Assembly: GCF_024713975.1 (NCBI RefSeq)
Contig: NC_091097.1
Location: forward strand, 5,732,861 to 5,796,860
Direction: 5' to 3'
DNA: 64,000 nucleotides
From: Paralichthys olivaceus
Lineage: Eukaryota > Chordata > Actinopteri > Pleuronectiformes > Paralichthyidae
Shown: piece by piece, positions 36,521-49,900 of the stretch
Layout: the number at the start of each line of letters is the position of its first letter
How positions within the stretch are numbered: position 1 is the stretch's first letter
The notes under the pieces: generated by a model
Told to the model about the DNA's origin: nothing
The model's database searches: none
Seen by the model: only the letters and a program-made list of their open reading frames with translations
Program-made: the position numbers and the translations under genes

Positions 36521-39500
36521 TCACTGATCCTTTTTCCGGATGAGGGAGAAGGAATTGGTGCCGACCCAGAACCCGGGGAAAAGCTTTTCCTGGACGTTGG
36601 CCTTGAACTTGTGAATCAGCCGCACCTCCTTCTCGCCCTCCCCCTCCACCAACAGGAACTTGATGATGCCGGCAGGCTGGTCAACATACACTCCCATGGT
36701 GGTGGACGGGGGGAGTTGGATGTCCACATTCTCGCCGTTGTGCCAGACCTGATAGCAGGAGCCGGACCAGCCAACGCCCCAGGAGCCGCTGTTCTCCCCG
36801 AGGCCGCAGGCCCCCTCCTGCACCTTCCGGGGCGCACTCTCGCAGACCACCCCGATCACCACCCACCCTTCGTATTCCACCTCCCAGTACCCTCGATGGC
36901 CCAGCAGATTCTCCTTACACAGCACCTGAGGAGAAGGTCCAACATTACACAAGTGTCAGAATTACAGTTGCTTATATAAAGAATAGATCAACAACTCATT
37001 TTGATGAAAAAAGAAACACTTTTATTTAGTTGTTATATAAAATGGTGGACAGTTCCACAAAAAGTAAAGCCAAAACTTCTTGATAGCCCCCTGGTGGCTG
37101 GCTGCAGTAAGTCATAAACCTTACCTTCTCCATGTTAGTAGATGAGACATGGTCCATGGTCAAAAAAATACAAGACATAATGTAGTTTATTGAGGAGTGA
37201 AAATTTATTTTGAAATAAGTGCAGGAAACAACACAAAGTATTTATAAGGAAACTAGTGTCTGAAAATAACTGTTAATTTACTCAGCTACTGTAATTAAGT
37301 ACAATTTTGAGAAGCTTTATTCAAGTATTTCAAATTCATGCTACCTGCTACTCTTTTTGCTCATTAAGAACATAAGTGTTCTCGATTAAAGCACTCCTCA
37401 AACTGTTTTGTCACATGACCTCCCTGTCATGTTCAAGTGCATCTTTTCCACAATGACTAGTGATGACAACACTGCAGGTTTGATTCCTGTTTTATTAGCC
37501 ACCTACCTGTGGTGAGTGGTCGTATCTCTCAGGCCTGTTGGGATACGGGCAGACTGCATCAGACGTACGAGCCACTTTGGAGCTGCCCTCTGAAATCCAC
37601 AACAGTTTCTGTGCAGTTTTATCATCCAGAGAGGGCTGGAAAAAATCTGAGAGAAGGGAGGAGGGACACATGAAAACAAAAGTCAGGGAGATAAGAGACA
37701 GAAATATGACAGATGACCTGGAGACACAAAAACAGGTCTGAGAAGATAAGAACAGAAAATGAAGAAGTAAGGGAAATCCCACTGAATAGAAGGTAGAGAT
37801 AAAAGTTAATCTGAATATATACTTTGGAGTTTTAAAAAGGCCCAGTTTTGTTGTGAAGTTAAATTAGACCCCGCTTAACAATGAAACTGCAACAGTTCAA
37901 CCTTCATTTTTATATTCCCATTTCAGATTTAAAATGTAATATCTACTGCTACAAATATCTGCATTTGTAAATGAGAAACACTACATCTCATCAAGTTGAT
38001 ATACAGAAAAAGAAATGAAGGAGATGACCCTTAAAATGTGTTTCTGAGTGACTGGTTGGAAACAGAGATACAGAGATACAGTATGTGAGCCAAAGTCAAA
38101 CAACCAGGGATTTGTGGAATAAGTTTAGGCATAAAAAAACATTTACATTTAACCAAGCTTATTGACTTTGTGTTTAAAGTTACCCGAGTAACAAAAGTGT
38201 TACCAGATCTAAAAATCTGCTTAAATGTGAAAACAAACATTTCTTGATTAATCACTTATATTGTTGTATTATTCTCTGTGTTAATAATTATAAATCGATT
38301 ACATTCTAAATATTTTAAATGCATTAAACTTTTTTAATGACTTAATAAATCATATTTGGCACAACAAAGACTCCATACTTCACTGCGCTACTATCCTCAA
38401 GTAGCTTTAATCAATACTGGGAGTGAGCCATACTGTATGGCAGTGATGCTGGATTTCTTTTGAAAAAAAATTAAATAAAAGTTACATTTCATGAAGTCAG
38501 CCCTGGTGGTGGGTTCAGGGACATTTGGCTCATATGGCGGCAGCTTCTCTGAGGGAACAGACAGGAGAGATAATCAGAGCATTAGAGGGAAAATGTATTT
38601 ACTTTATCACGTGTGGATGATCAGATTTACACGACACCATCTATTGAATTTAATGAACTGATCTTGTTCTCCTTTTGGTGATTTACGAAGACAATCCAAC
38701 AGCAGTAACAAATGTTGCTCTTTACCTTCCACGGGAGCTGCACTGTTTTTTCTTCCTGTAATAGAAAGAGATGAGAGTGAATCAGAGTGTGTGTGTGTGT
38801 GTGTGTGTTTATTTCACATCTATGGCAGCAAAGTGACAAATAGATATGGGATGCTTTATGGCCTCTCCCCAGAGATCCCCCTCACAATGGCTTGTGTAAA
38901 ATGAAATGCACAACACTATTCAGGATGGCACTGACAAGTTAACTCTAAATCCTCTCATCTTTCTCCGCAGCCTCTCCCCTTCATCAGTGCCTCTGTCAGG
39001 CTGCCGCTCGTCCAGTAAATCACCTGCTGCTCTCAACCCGCACTAATTCACAGTAGAGTATGTGTGCAATGTCGGCCCAGCACTGATTCATGAAGTTTCT
39101 GCTCAAGGTTTAGGTTTCAACGTGGGGAATCCAGAGGCCCGGGCCTGCATCTGTTAACCACACACATCATGGCCACTGACAGCAGCAGGAGTCTCATTCT
39201 AAGAATACACTTTCTGCACGATGCTGTTACTTCACACCACCCAGAGCATGTTTGTCATGTCGTAGGCCAGTGTGTAATCTCTGTTCATTTGTTCCTCCTC
39301 CAGTTCGTGAGTCACCCTGTCTGCTGGCATTCGGGGGAAAAACTTGCACTGGTCAGTCTTCGCTCATGTTACCACCTCTCAGATTTCACACTGACAAATA
39401 GGCTCGGTCCTCATCATTCTTACTCACCTAACAGTTGCATCATCTTGATTTGTGTGTCACCAAAATTAGACGAAACAAACTCAATTTGCTTCTAGTTCCA

Positions 39501-42095
39501 TACAAGGGTGTTTTGGTCATTTTGTCACAGCTCAGGGCTGCAAGGTATATGAGACTTCCTCTACATAATTAAAGACACATATGCTTTTATACGAGGTTAA
39601 GTATAACATTTACCTCCCCACGCTGCAAATATGACATTAAATTACATTGAAGCTGCATTTAAAAGCTACCTGACTTCATCAAATGGAAATATTCTGGATA
39701 TTTTCTCACATTGAACACTTTTCTCTATTGTTTTCTGTATTAAAATTTGAGTCATTACAAAAAAGAAAAATATTCATTTCAACAGCTCTCTGCCCTTGGC
39801 TTGGAAAACGGCTGTAGGAGTGGGGCATGGTTGCTTTTGCAGCATAATGTTATTTGCAAATGATGATAATAATATAATAACAATAATCATAAACTTTATT
39901 TATACAGATCCTTTCAAAAGACACAGGTACAAGGTGCTTTACAAGTTAAAAATTAAAATGATTGAAATAGTCACTAAGATTGGAACTAGGGGAAAGCACA
40001 CCTATAAAAATGTGTCTTTAAGAGAGGATATATCAGGATAAACTCTCTTTAGATGCAGCTTTCCACTCTCTACATAACACTGAAGTTGCACGTGTCAGTG
40101 AACCCAAAAAAATCTTAGCTAATCTAATCTTTTAATCTTCTACACTACATTTACATTACTGTGAAAAGCCACATTGGTAATAGTTCAATCAAATTTGCCA
40201 AACATTGCAGTTATCTGACAACTGTCTTAAGTTATTAAATCTATTGAAACAGAAAAACAGTGTTAAACCAAAGCAAAAGTACTTCAAATGTGCACTTGTG
40301 TAAATATAATTAGTTACATTCCACCAGGTATTTTTCATTGTTTTAATTTGTTCATCCGGCTTCTACTTTAACAACAACTAATTGGTCCTTTTCTATCGTA
40401 TTTACAGTTTGGTTCATGTTCTGAATGCATCAATGTAGGATTTCATTGATTCAAAATCATTTGTGTCTTTTGGTTTTTGTTCTTTGCTTTATTTTTTTTT
40501 GTCATTGTGTGAATAGTATACAAATCAGCCATTTGTGTGTTTATGTGGATTATTAACATGCATATAAACGGACTGAATGACCGCAGTGCGACCATTGTCG
40601 GCCTGTGGCTCTCGTAGAGCTGGCGTCAATGTGCCTGAGGTCATCGCATTCGGGTGGTATGCCCGCCCTGGCAGAGCCTGGAGGACACATGGAGGGGGAT
40701 TGAGTTGCTTTCACAGAATCTTGTCGACATGCAGGTCTGATGAGTTGAGGAGGGTTGTGGGGTCTTTTTAAAGGTTGACTTTTCAAGCAACAATCCATTA
40801 CTCCTCTTATATAGCCTAAAATACAGCGTGTGCTGTAATTATCAACTTAAATACTCGGTGTGTCTGTTATGACGCAGACTATTATGTGGAATACAATTAC
40901 TCGACCTAAGCCACTAAGACCAGAAAATGTGATAATTGCTTGGGTATGCTGATATAATAATTGGACTCCACTGAGGGTTAAGATTCAAAAACAGATCTGA
41001 TTCAAGTTTGGATTTTGTCCACATGTCCTTACTTACTTCAGCAGCATGTTCACTGCAGTATGGACATTAATGGCGGCGAGCGGGAAGGGGACAGACCCTG
41101 ACCAGATGAAGGGGAGACCTGGCAGGACGGACGGAGTAAAGGTCATGCAGGCCTCATTGGAAACATCACGATGGAGCAGAGAGACACCAAGTGACAGATC
41201 ACTTCATCCATCTTCCTCGTCGTGTCTCGATTAAAGGGACACAGCAGGTGAGCTGGTGGGGGGCCTCCATGAAAGAAAAGCCGTGCGGATTAATGTCGGG
41301 GTGATCAAGGCATTAAGAGGAATTACAGAGGAGAGACTGGGAGACGTTTGGAGAAATTCTACACTGTGAATAAATGCATCTTCAAATCTGCGAGGTGTTT
41401 CTGGCATCTTCAACACCTCGGTAACCTCACAGTGAGATATCAGGCTGGCCAAAACTGAGCTGGTGGTGGGGGGGGGGTGCGACTGGAAATGCAGTTTGAT
41501 AGCTCCCCAGCTGCTCTGTGGAGGTTAAACCCCTGTTGATGCCTGTCCACGCTCAACGGGACAGGCATCAACAGAAAAGCCCCATAGAGATAAACAGTTA
41601 CTCAAGAAGATTGATGTCTTGACATTGTGGCAACAGAGACATGGAGGAGACGGGCTGCAAGACTAAAGGTGTGAGGTGTAAACATATTTAAGGGCAGAGG
41701 GGCCGTAAAAAAGATTCAAGTCGGAATAATGGCTGAATGGCTGGATGAACGATGAGTTTGAGCAAGAACTACTACAAAGTAAGCTAACAGAGGCAGAATT
41801 CAGGAGGATGAGATATCTTCAGTGAGGTCAATCTGAGATTAATTCTGATGTGGACCAACGACGAGCTATAAAACTTGAGTTCCATCCACCTGCAGACTGC
41901 GTGTTTCAGCAACCTAGCTAAAAGGTCATCGCTGGACCTCCACATGCTTCATGGATTTTTTTGATTGGACACGCGTTAGACTTTTCCCCTTCCTGAGTCT
42001 CACCTCTCAGAGGGACGTCGCCACCTTATCTGTGAGGATCAGTTTCTAACATCCCACTGAGGCAGCAAGATCAGACAGTATAGTCAGATGAGGAA

Positions 42096-42131
<36 letters not shown>

Positions 42132-45100
42132 GAGAGACAGAGAGAGAGATGAGTAGGGGTGGCACAAGCCCAGGCTCATCCCTCAGGTTCCTGTCAAGTA
42201 TGAAGATTCCTTGGCTGGAAGCTCCGCACGGTGATTGCACGCGTGAGATGGAGATGCAAAGGGAATAGGGCACATGTGGAGGACGCAGGATGTAGGGAAA
42301 AAAAATAATTTATGCAGGAAAGCTTTAAGTTAGCTCCTGACCCGCAACATTAAAAACATTAAATACATTGATTATTACATTTTATGCAGCCAATAAAAAC
42401 TAATAATATTGATCTGTTATCAATTATCTTTCCATTCCGGTGACAGAAACTTCTGATGGTGCTGATTCCTTAAGGATAAGTCAAAGTGCAGAGGTAGTGG
42501 CAGAATCAAACTACCACAAATAAAACTGAGCTGGGCTTTTACATTAAGCGTGCAGCATTTCACACTTCATTACTCAGGGGAGGGATGGGCAACATTTGGG
42601 GAGGTGGGGGAAGTCCAGGCATGGGTTTGAAAGAGGCCAGGAGAGCCACAATAGGCCAACAAATGGTGCAACAGGTGAGGGAGTGAAGCAATGGAGGCAC
42701 CACCACATCACGTGGTGTGGGACGAAAGGAAACGAGAAAGATGGGTAGAAATGTGAGCCCTGAAATTGCAGAGGGGGCTTTGACATGAGGGGCGCTCGGT
42801 AAGCGATGGCACAAGTGCAGGAGAAACCATAACCTCCCAGGGAGAAGCTCTTTCTAGCACTTTGCTGACATGATTAATGGGCCGGAGCGCTGGCAGGATC
42901 CAAGGTGAGGAGGGATGTTTGGCCCGCGCTGACTTTCAGCAATGGTCAGCATGAAGTTCTTTAATAACATCGAATAAACAACATATGACACACATAATAA
43001 ATGTGTAATAAAACACTTTGACAAGCAATAAATAAAGTTAAACCTTCTAAAGCTGAGACTCATAGTGATAATAATATAACACAGAAGGGCACGACTCTAT
43101 TCTGATGAATATTCAAGCATTTTATGTGAACTTTTCAGATATTGGAACGATCTATGAAAATAAATTAGAATTTGAAATATAAATAAAACAAAAGTGTTAC
43201 GTTTTTCTGGTAATAATAAGGTTTGCAAATGCATTTCAGTAAGAGAAATGTGAAGAAATCCAAAAAGATGATTCAAATTGGGATCCAGTTTTAAGCCTGC
43301 ACGGCAACAAATTAATTCTGCTAGGATTTAACTGCAGAATCTAAATCACAGGAAAACACCACAGATTCCATGATTCATTGTAAATTTAAATACAGTTTAC
43401 TTGTCATTGACCTGATGTAAAAACAGATGCTCATAGTCATGAGTCAATGATAAATAACAGATGCTTTTGGCTCATTTGCCACATGGTGTAATGACCCTTG
43501 CAGGTCCCTGCAGGGACTCAGGTGAGGATGCTTGCCTACCTGCTTTCTTGGGCACAGGCATGATTCCCTCGGTGCTCGCGGCGCTGTTGGGTGTCAAACT
43601 TGGGGAGGTCTTGCGATTGCACTGCCTGCAAGTCTCTGGAGGGTCTCTCTTATTAACTTCCATATGAGTGGGGAGGGGGTAAAGCGGGCAGGGAGGAGGG
43701 GGTGTACATAAGTTTTGTTTGGAAGTAACGGCCGCCTGCAGGGGGGATCGTCCTGACACATGAAACTCCTGATCCTTTCTAGGGATCACATGGATGGAGA
43801 TGGACAGGCAAATACCCAGTATATCCCAAGTATGCGCGCTCTTTTACATACACATGGACTGGGCATGTGCGTGAGCTACACGCCCCCTCAGATCTGATAA
43901 ACACATTCATATGAAATGATGTAAACTACATAATTTAGGTAGTGAATGAAAAGAAAACTGTGCAACCATGCGGGGGTCAACCGCACATTTCTAGAGCTCC
44001 TAAATTCACGTAATGGCCAACCAGAGAATGACCAAATGGTTTTACAACCTGACACGCGCTGCAGGTGTTTGTTTATGTTTAGAGAAAAGTTGAAATCAGT
44101 ATTCAAGGTGGAGGCCAGAAAATCAGCGGGAGGCCGTCATCAGGTTCAGATGTCATCGCTCAGTGGCGCCTGTAGACAGACACCTCCTGGCTGAGAACTT
44201 GGGGCAAAGTCTGCTCATCTGCTGGTGCGGTCACAGTTTGGAAATAACAGCTTGTAACTTTGCGCTGCAAATGTTGCTGACGTTTCCTCTCATCGTCTCA
44301 AGAGACTAATTTTAATATGGCTTCCAGCGAAGATGTTGTTACCTCTGACAAGGAAGTCATGTTCCCCCCCCCACCCCGTCCTTTCATTTTTGTGTTGGTT
44401 CGTCTGCAGGATTATGCAAAAACTTCGAAACAGATTTGGTGGGATGTGGGCTGAGGAAGCATTTTTTGAAATTTTAACCAAGGGAACAATTCATGGATCT
44501 TACTGAAAAATAAAATCAGACACATTTAGGGGACTGATGACTGTAGGAAATTTGGTGCAGCTTGATGGAATTTAAAGGGGACTGTTGGTCTTGTCTTGAT
44601 CATCCTCTTTAGTTTAGTGCATTGTATTCCATCCTCAGTCTCTTAAAAGATTATATATTTTCGGCTCAAGATGAATCTAATATCTTGTCTGAACTTTTGG
44701 CAGCTCCGTATCACTGACTTCATTTAAAGTATTCAGTTTTTTTTCTGGCTGCTCTGTGTCATGTCTCTCTGTGAGAGCTTACCATCAAATATGAAGAAGT
44801 CCAACTATAATATATGATTTTGCAGTAACCTAAAGCCATAACATCTGCAAACTTGATAGAAAGTTATAGATTCCTAAAATGAAGAAAGGACCCAGAAGCC
44901 TTGATTATAAAATGGACACATGAGACAAAGCACTTCACTTCAAGAATACGCTAAAAAAGGAAATTACACTCACCATAAATTCAATCAAGCTGCATTAAAT
45001 TACACACACTTATTGTAGAACATAGGACAAGGTCGAGAATATTCATTGTATGTTTGAATGTCAACCACCAGTTGATGTTAGCAGATATTAGCGACCACCA

Positions 45101-46954
45101 GGGAATGTTAGGGGCAAATCTTCAGTTGTGCAGCTGGGCGTCATCAGGTGTTCTGTGCTGATATCACTTCACTAAATAGTGAATAGTGAATATATTTGAA
45201 TGTTTTTTTCCATCAAGATCCATAATTGAATCCTTAGGAAATTTTCAAAATATCAAAGAAAAACACCCAATCTCACAAAGTTAAAGAAAGTGATAAAAAT
45301 CTCCTGGATTAGCACCAAAATGTATTCATACCACATCCTCCCCCAAGTTACATGATATCCGTCCAGTAGTTTTTGTATCATCTTGCTTTCAAATAACCCA
45401 ACCAACAAAAAAACAGACGGGGGAAAATGTACAAAATATGTCTGTATTTTTAGCAAAAAGTACAAAATTTAAAACAAACAAAATGACCCCTTTCATTGAC
45501 TTGCCAAAATCTTGATCTGCAAAGTAACTAGTGACTGTAGATGACAGATAAATGCAGTAAAACATGAAGTAAAATATGAATTCACGTGAAGACACGTGAG
45601 CTGGAACCTCTGCGTGGGGATAATTTCCTTCATAGGCTAATATTGATTGATAAAACTTAAATAGGATATAACTTCCCTGTCATGAGAAAGTGTCCCCCGA
45701 TGCTACTAGAGGAGGAATTTTAATGGAGTGTAACAGCCCGCTCAGTGGTGGCTTCTATAATACCAGTTCTGCTCCGTGCGAGGCATGAAAACAACATTTT
45801 AGCACCTGCTGCTTACTGCTGTCAGAGAGGGGGCGTAAATAGTATTGTACCATGACCTCTGGGCTGTTTGAAGCCACTATGCAAAACATTACACACTCAG
45901 TGGTCGCTATGCAACATTGCTGTGTACTTTACATCCCTGTGTAGCCATTAAATGTCCTCTCGTATTACTTCATTACATGTTAGCATGATGGTGCTATGGT
46001 GACATGTTTAAAGCGTGACATGGAGGCAGGGATACAGTACAATAAGGCTGTAATCTGAGGTGGCCAGCCGAGCTGTCAGGACCTGTTCCTGTAGTTTTCT
46101 TGGCTCTCGTCTGATTGACAAGGCAGGTGCTTCCTCCCTCTCACTTCCCTCTCTTCTCTGTTGTGCACGTGGATTTGGCTCTCACTGTGCACACTGCCTG
46201 GTGTTTATCCCGCAGCGACTAATGGCTATCACACAACTGTTATTTATTATTTAATGTGGATTACAACAAGTATTTAGATGTTCCATATCAGTACAAATAC
46301 CAATACAACAATATAAATACTAGAAGTAAGTAATAAAAGTATTTAAAAAAATATAAAGTAAAAGTACTTGTTGTTATTGATTATTATTTGCACAGATGCA
46401 CCATTTTACTCTTGTAGCAGTTCGAGATGACATCAGAATACTTTACATACAGTGTAGTTGTTTATTTCTGTGGTTCCCAAATTAGGGTTTGGGCCCTCAG
46501 AAGGGTCACAGGGTAAACCAGAAGAGGTGAGGAGAGGGTTAATGAGAGAGGGAAGAAAAAAGTTTGAATTCCGCTGCAAAATTCTCTCGTTTTTGTTTAG
46601 GGGTTAGATATTGGAAAGTTTGACATCTTTTGGGCCCAAACACTAAATCATAAATCAAACTAGACTCTGGTTTCTTAGGTCCACCAACCAAACAGTTTGA
46701 GAACCAATGGTTTTATTTTGATTTAATATTCTTTTTATAAGCTTATGTATGTTTGTATGAAATAAAACATTAATCTGAATGTTACTGGTGACCACAGTAA
46801 ATGCACTGAAGTTAAACATACAGTTTCTCTGAGTTGCGCAGACTGAAATAATCAAGTGAAATATAAAAACCCTAAAATTGTATTTGGTTACATTTTACCT
46901 ACTTCTTTGTTTTCATAAAACCCCAGCAGCTCATGTGGTCTCTTTGGCAGGACG
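36521..46954 (-). CDS. PRY/SPRY (B30.2) domain protein, TRIM-like but RING-less; 5' end unresolved
   Basis: Exons in order: 46954-46899, 43656-43540, 38755-38726, 38548-38486, 37646-37507, 36925-36521. Every junction is GT-AG and phases agree, so the chain reads without a break for 270 codons to the stop at 36521. The first part has a CRQC pair and a low-complexity NKRDPPET...SLTPNSAAS stretch. The linker EPTTRADFMKY leads into a full PRY-SPRY domain: LDDKTAQ, ISEGSSKVAR, YPNRPERYD, VLCKENLLGHRGYWEVEYEG, WGVGWSGSCYQVWHNG, MGVYVDQPAG, FPGFWVGTNSF. SPRY domains bind proteins; in TRIMs they provide target recognition. No RING, B-box or coiled coil was found upstream. The first listed exon has no in-frame ATG, so at least one more 5' exon is expected. 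Alternatively translation starts at an ATG at 43663 just before the second exon, giving 253 aa. Name and exact family are uncertain. Confidence 0.75.
41533..41574. other. Perfect 16-bp inverted repeat (hairpin)
   Basis: CTGTTGATGCCTGTCC at 41533-41548 and its exact reverse complement at 41559-41574 are separated by a 10-nt loop (ACGCTCAACG). The stem has no mismatch. It lies inside the large SPRY-gene intron. It is too short for a typical pre-miRNA, and its function is unknown. Confidence 0.9.
42099..42149. repeat. (GA)n microsatellite
   Basis: AG dinucleotide run with GTGAG and ACAG interruptions towards the right end. Confidence 0.95.
43660..46890. other. SPRY-gene upstream intron with repeat copies
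   Basis: A 3.2-kb stretch between the first two listed SPRY exons. It contains two copies of the 'tggtgcag / gatcttgatgaaaaa' repeat: about 44460-44600 (plus) and 45200-45420 (minus). The remainder is AT-rich without recognised genes. The 43670-43740 part is a strong polypyrimidine tract on the minus strand, directly before the exon at 43656, which supports that acceptor. Confidence 0.5.
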
Positions 46955-46999
46955 CTGTGGAGGAAACGAGGCAAACGTCATTAGTTTACACAGCTTAAA

Positions 47000-49900
47000 G
47001 CATCATTAATAAACCACACATGGTTAAAACGTCCAGATTTACAGCGTGGAAACGACAGGTCAGACTCAAGTGACCCCCAGAGTTTCAGTGCAACATAAAC
47101 CTAGTAACTGCTCCTAAATCACAATGTGTCATTCACCCGCCGAACACATGGAATCATGCTGACATTGGTGGTCTCCAGGCAACAGAGAGCCAGGAGATTT
47201 ATGGGTAACTGCTGCCATGCCAGCCTGTTTCATGTACCGTATGTAATCCCCCCCCATGTTTCTCCATCATGTTTTCCTCTGCGATATTTCTCAGTTACAT
47301 ACAATGTTTATAAAGCCATGTGTTCCCTTATCTCCTGTCAAATGTTTGCAGAACAGAACCATCTGCAACATTTTTAAATTAATTTCATTGTCATGAATCT
47401 CTGGGTTGGTTGAAGTGTACGTACCATAAACTGTTTATGAAGATGGACGACTGAAGACTGAAAACTGAAGCCATATCACTTCAATGACCCCCTGATGGCT
47501 GGTTGCAGTGTAGGTCATTAACCTCGCCTCCTCCATGTTAGCAGACAGGACATGAACCAAACTAAAAATGTCAAAGTACACATTAAATAAAACTTTCCAA
47601 AAGATTGTTTCTGTCATTTTCTTATACAACCGAGTGAAATGTCATGATTGATAACTGAGACTGACTCACTTGTGTATTAGTCCTCGATATCACAGCTCCG
47701 CACCACGATCACTACTCTGCACATTGGCTCCAAATGGTGTCACCAAGGGAAGATGGCAGCATGTGTATCCCACATATTCTTTGCTTCTTTTTTGTACAGT
47801 AGGAGAAGGTGGAGATGGTGCTATGGAAGTTTTCTGGAAGCTGGTGAAAGGAGAACTCAGGCAGCAGCTGATGTCTTATGCAGAAGATCTTAATGTAGAC
47901 TTGATGCATCAAGGAGAACAGGAGGTGGAACAATATGCAAACACTAACAGACAAACATGAGCAATTGTCACCTGATGAGTTCCAGCTTCAACATTATCTG
48001 TTTAATAATAATAACTAGCTAGTAACTAATTTAGCAACAATAAAGATGATGGGAAAAAGTTTGTTAGTGGTACAATTTATGTTGAATTGATAAAACTAAT
48101 ATATTGTTCATGTTTTATAACAGCCGATATTTCTCATCTGTTTCTCTACCAGTTTCACTGTGTAAGGTTTGTTTGTTGGCAACATTCAACTTCACCTCTA
48201 TGTCTCTAAATTCTACACATTGAACCTTTAGGTAACAATTTATGGATCTTGATGAAAAAAAATAAGCATGTTCAGGGGACTGAACTTTATGAGAGTTTGT
48301 TGCAGATCCAAGTTTCAAGAGATGGCAGACGTTTTCCAGTCACTGTAGTGTAATACATTTTCATGCGTATGCAGGAACTTTTTTTATTATTTTCTTTTGC
48401 ATTGCCTTTGACAAAAGGAATACGCACTATTGAGTAATATTCTAGTGATTCATTATAATAATAATGTAATATAAGAAAATAATTACAACATACAGTTAGA
48501 GGTATGAAAATGACTGTCAAAACTGCATTGCATGTAATTACCAGTCATAATACTAATTACCATATGTTTTACTCAGATATAACTTATTATATTTATATAT
48601 ATTTATAGTTTATATGCAATTTCAGCCATTAAATGTATTATGCACATGTTGAAAGCAACATGTTTGTGTGTGGACTGTAACTGTAAACAACCATGATTCC
48701 TTTCCTAAAGATCACAGCCATCATGTGAGCGTCAGCATCCCTCAGCTCCCTGGTAGACGCACATACAGCATGTATCCATCACAGTCCATGTTGATAGGCC
48801 TCCCATGATTCATCAGTGTTAGCGCAGACAGCAAATACACACACGCAGAGCTAAGGCTGTGGGTTTAAAGAGGAATAAGGTGCTGGATTGTTTGCAAGGA
48901 AACCCTTCAAAACATGTTAAATCACGGCTCATCATGTTTCTCCGATAACATTACATAGAAACATGCCGACTGATCACCAGCTTCTCTCCCAGTCTAACCT
49001 CTGCCCCCACCTGCCAGAAGCAGATCCCTTTACAAACAGATGAATTTTGTCGTGCGGGTCACTCAGTTGAAAACTCTCCTCTTTCCCTCAGCTGTTGTTA
49101 CCACCTTATTCTTCGTGTTATACAGAAAGATTGCATCGAGAAGCCGCCGCAGAGCAGCACGGCGTGAGCTTGTGTGACTTGGTGGGTCATTCTGAGAAAG
49201 GGCCGGCTGGTGATAGGCCCAGGGCAGAGGCCACGGAAGTGCTGAAGCTCAACGCTGAGCCTCTGAAAATAAGAGGATACTCCCCACAGCTGGACACGCG
49301 GACTAAAAACAGCCAGACCGACTGTCTGACATAAGCAAGAGGAGAGGCGATGTTGACACAGGGATTTTAGGACATACTGTTTCTAGGGGCGTGTTGTTGT
49401 GAAGTCGTGTGATCTCCCTCCTCGGACTCGTGATTATAAATACACAGATAGGTGGTAGGGCGATGGAGTACAGACAGATCTTCACATTAGCTCCCAAAAA
49501 ACGCCAGCGTCACAAAGATCAAAGAGGGACAAGTAGTCGGCCTTAAGTTTGGATTTGACTGTTAAATGTGAAGTATTCTCTTTCCTCAGAACATGTTACA
49601 GCACATGTACACTACATTATCTACTTACAATAACACTGAACACAACAGTACATACAAACATTTAAATTAACAATATCAAGTCTTTGGAAGGACATCATAG
49701 AATACATTCAGCTTATTTCAGCAATCACAGTAACTGTCACAACAGTCCTCTAGGGGGCAGCAGCAGCTACTCTGATCACTGTTCAGATGTGGCGTGAGGT
49801 GGCTCTAATTGCAATGGTGGGGTGTAATGAAGTACATTTACTTAATTACTGTACCGAAGTATATTTTTCATCCCTCTGTACTTTACTTATGTAGATTTTT

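Larger units (their letters stand above)
38800..43530. other. Large intron of the SPRY gene
   Basis: A 4.8-kb intron with no supportable coding exon. It holds a GC-rich patch at 40565-40760, a perfect hairpin at 41533-41574, a G run (41468-41477) and a GA microsatellite at 42099-42149. Some stretches (39000-39200, 40565-40760, 42550-42920) are less AT-rich and could be conserved regulatory DNA, but nothing was recognised. Confidence 0.5.

Noticed and set aside
36344-36979. 211-codon plus-strand frame opposite the last SPRY exon
   Set aside because: Antisense shadow: the minus strand encodes a clear B30.2 domain in the same interval.
43472-43789. 105-codon minus-strand frame around the second SPRY exon taken as one unspliced exon
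   Set aside because: The upstream part is a polypyrimidine tract leading to an acceptor, and the downstream part passes a good donor (GTAGGC) whose phase fits the next exon.
47670-47960. 96-codon plus-strand frame
   Set aside because: Overlaps the end of a dispersed repeat and has no recognised similarity.
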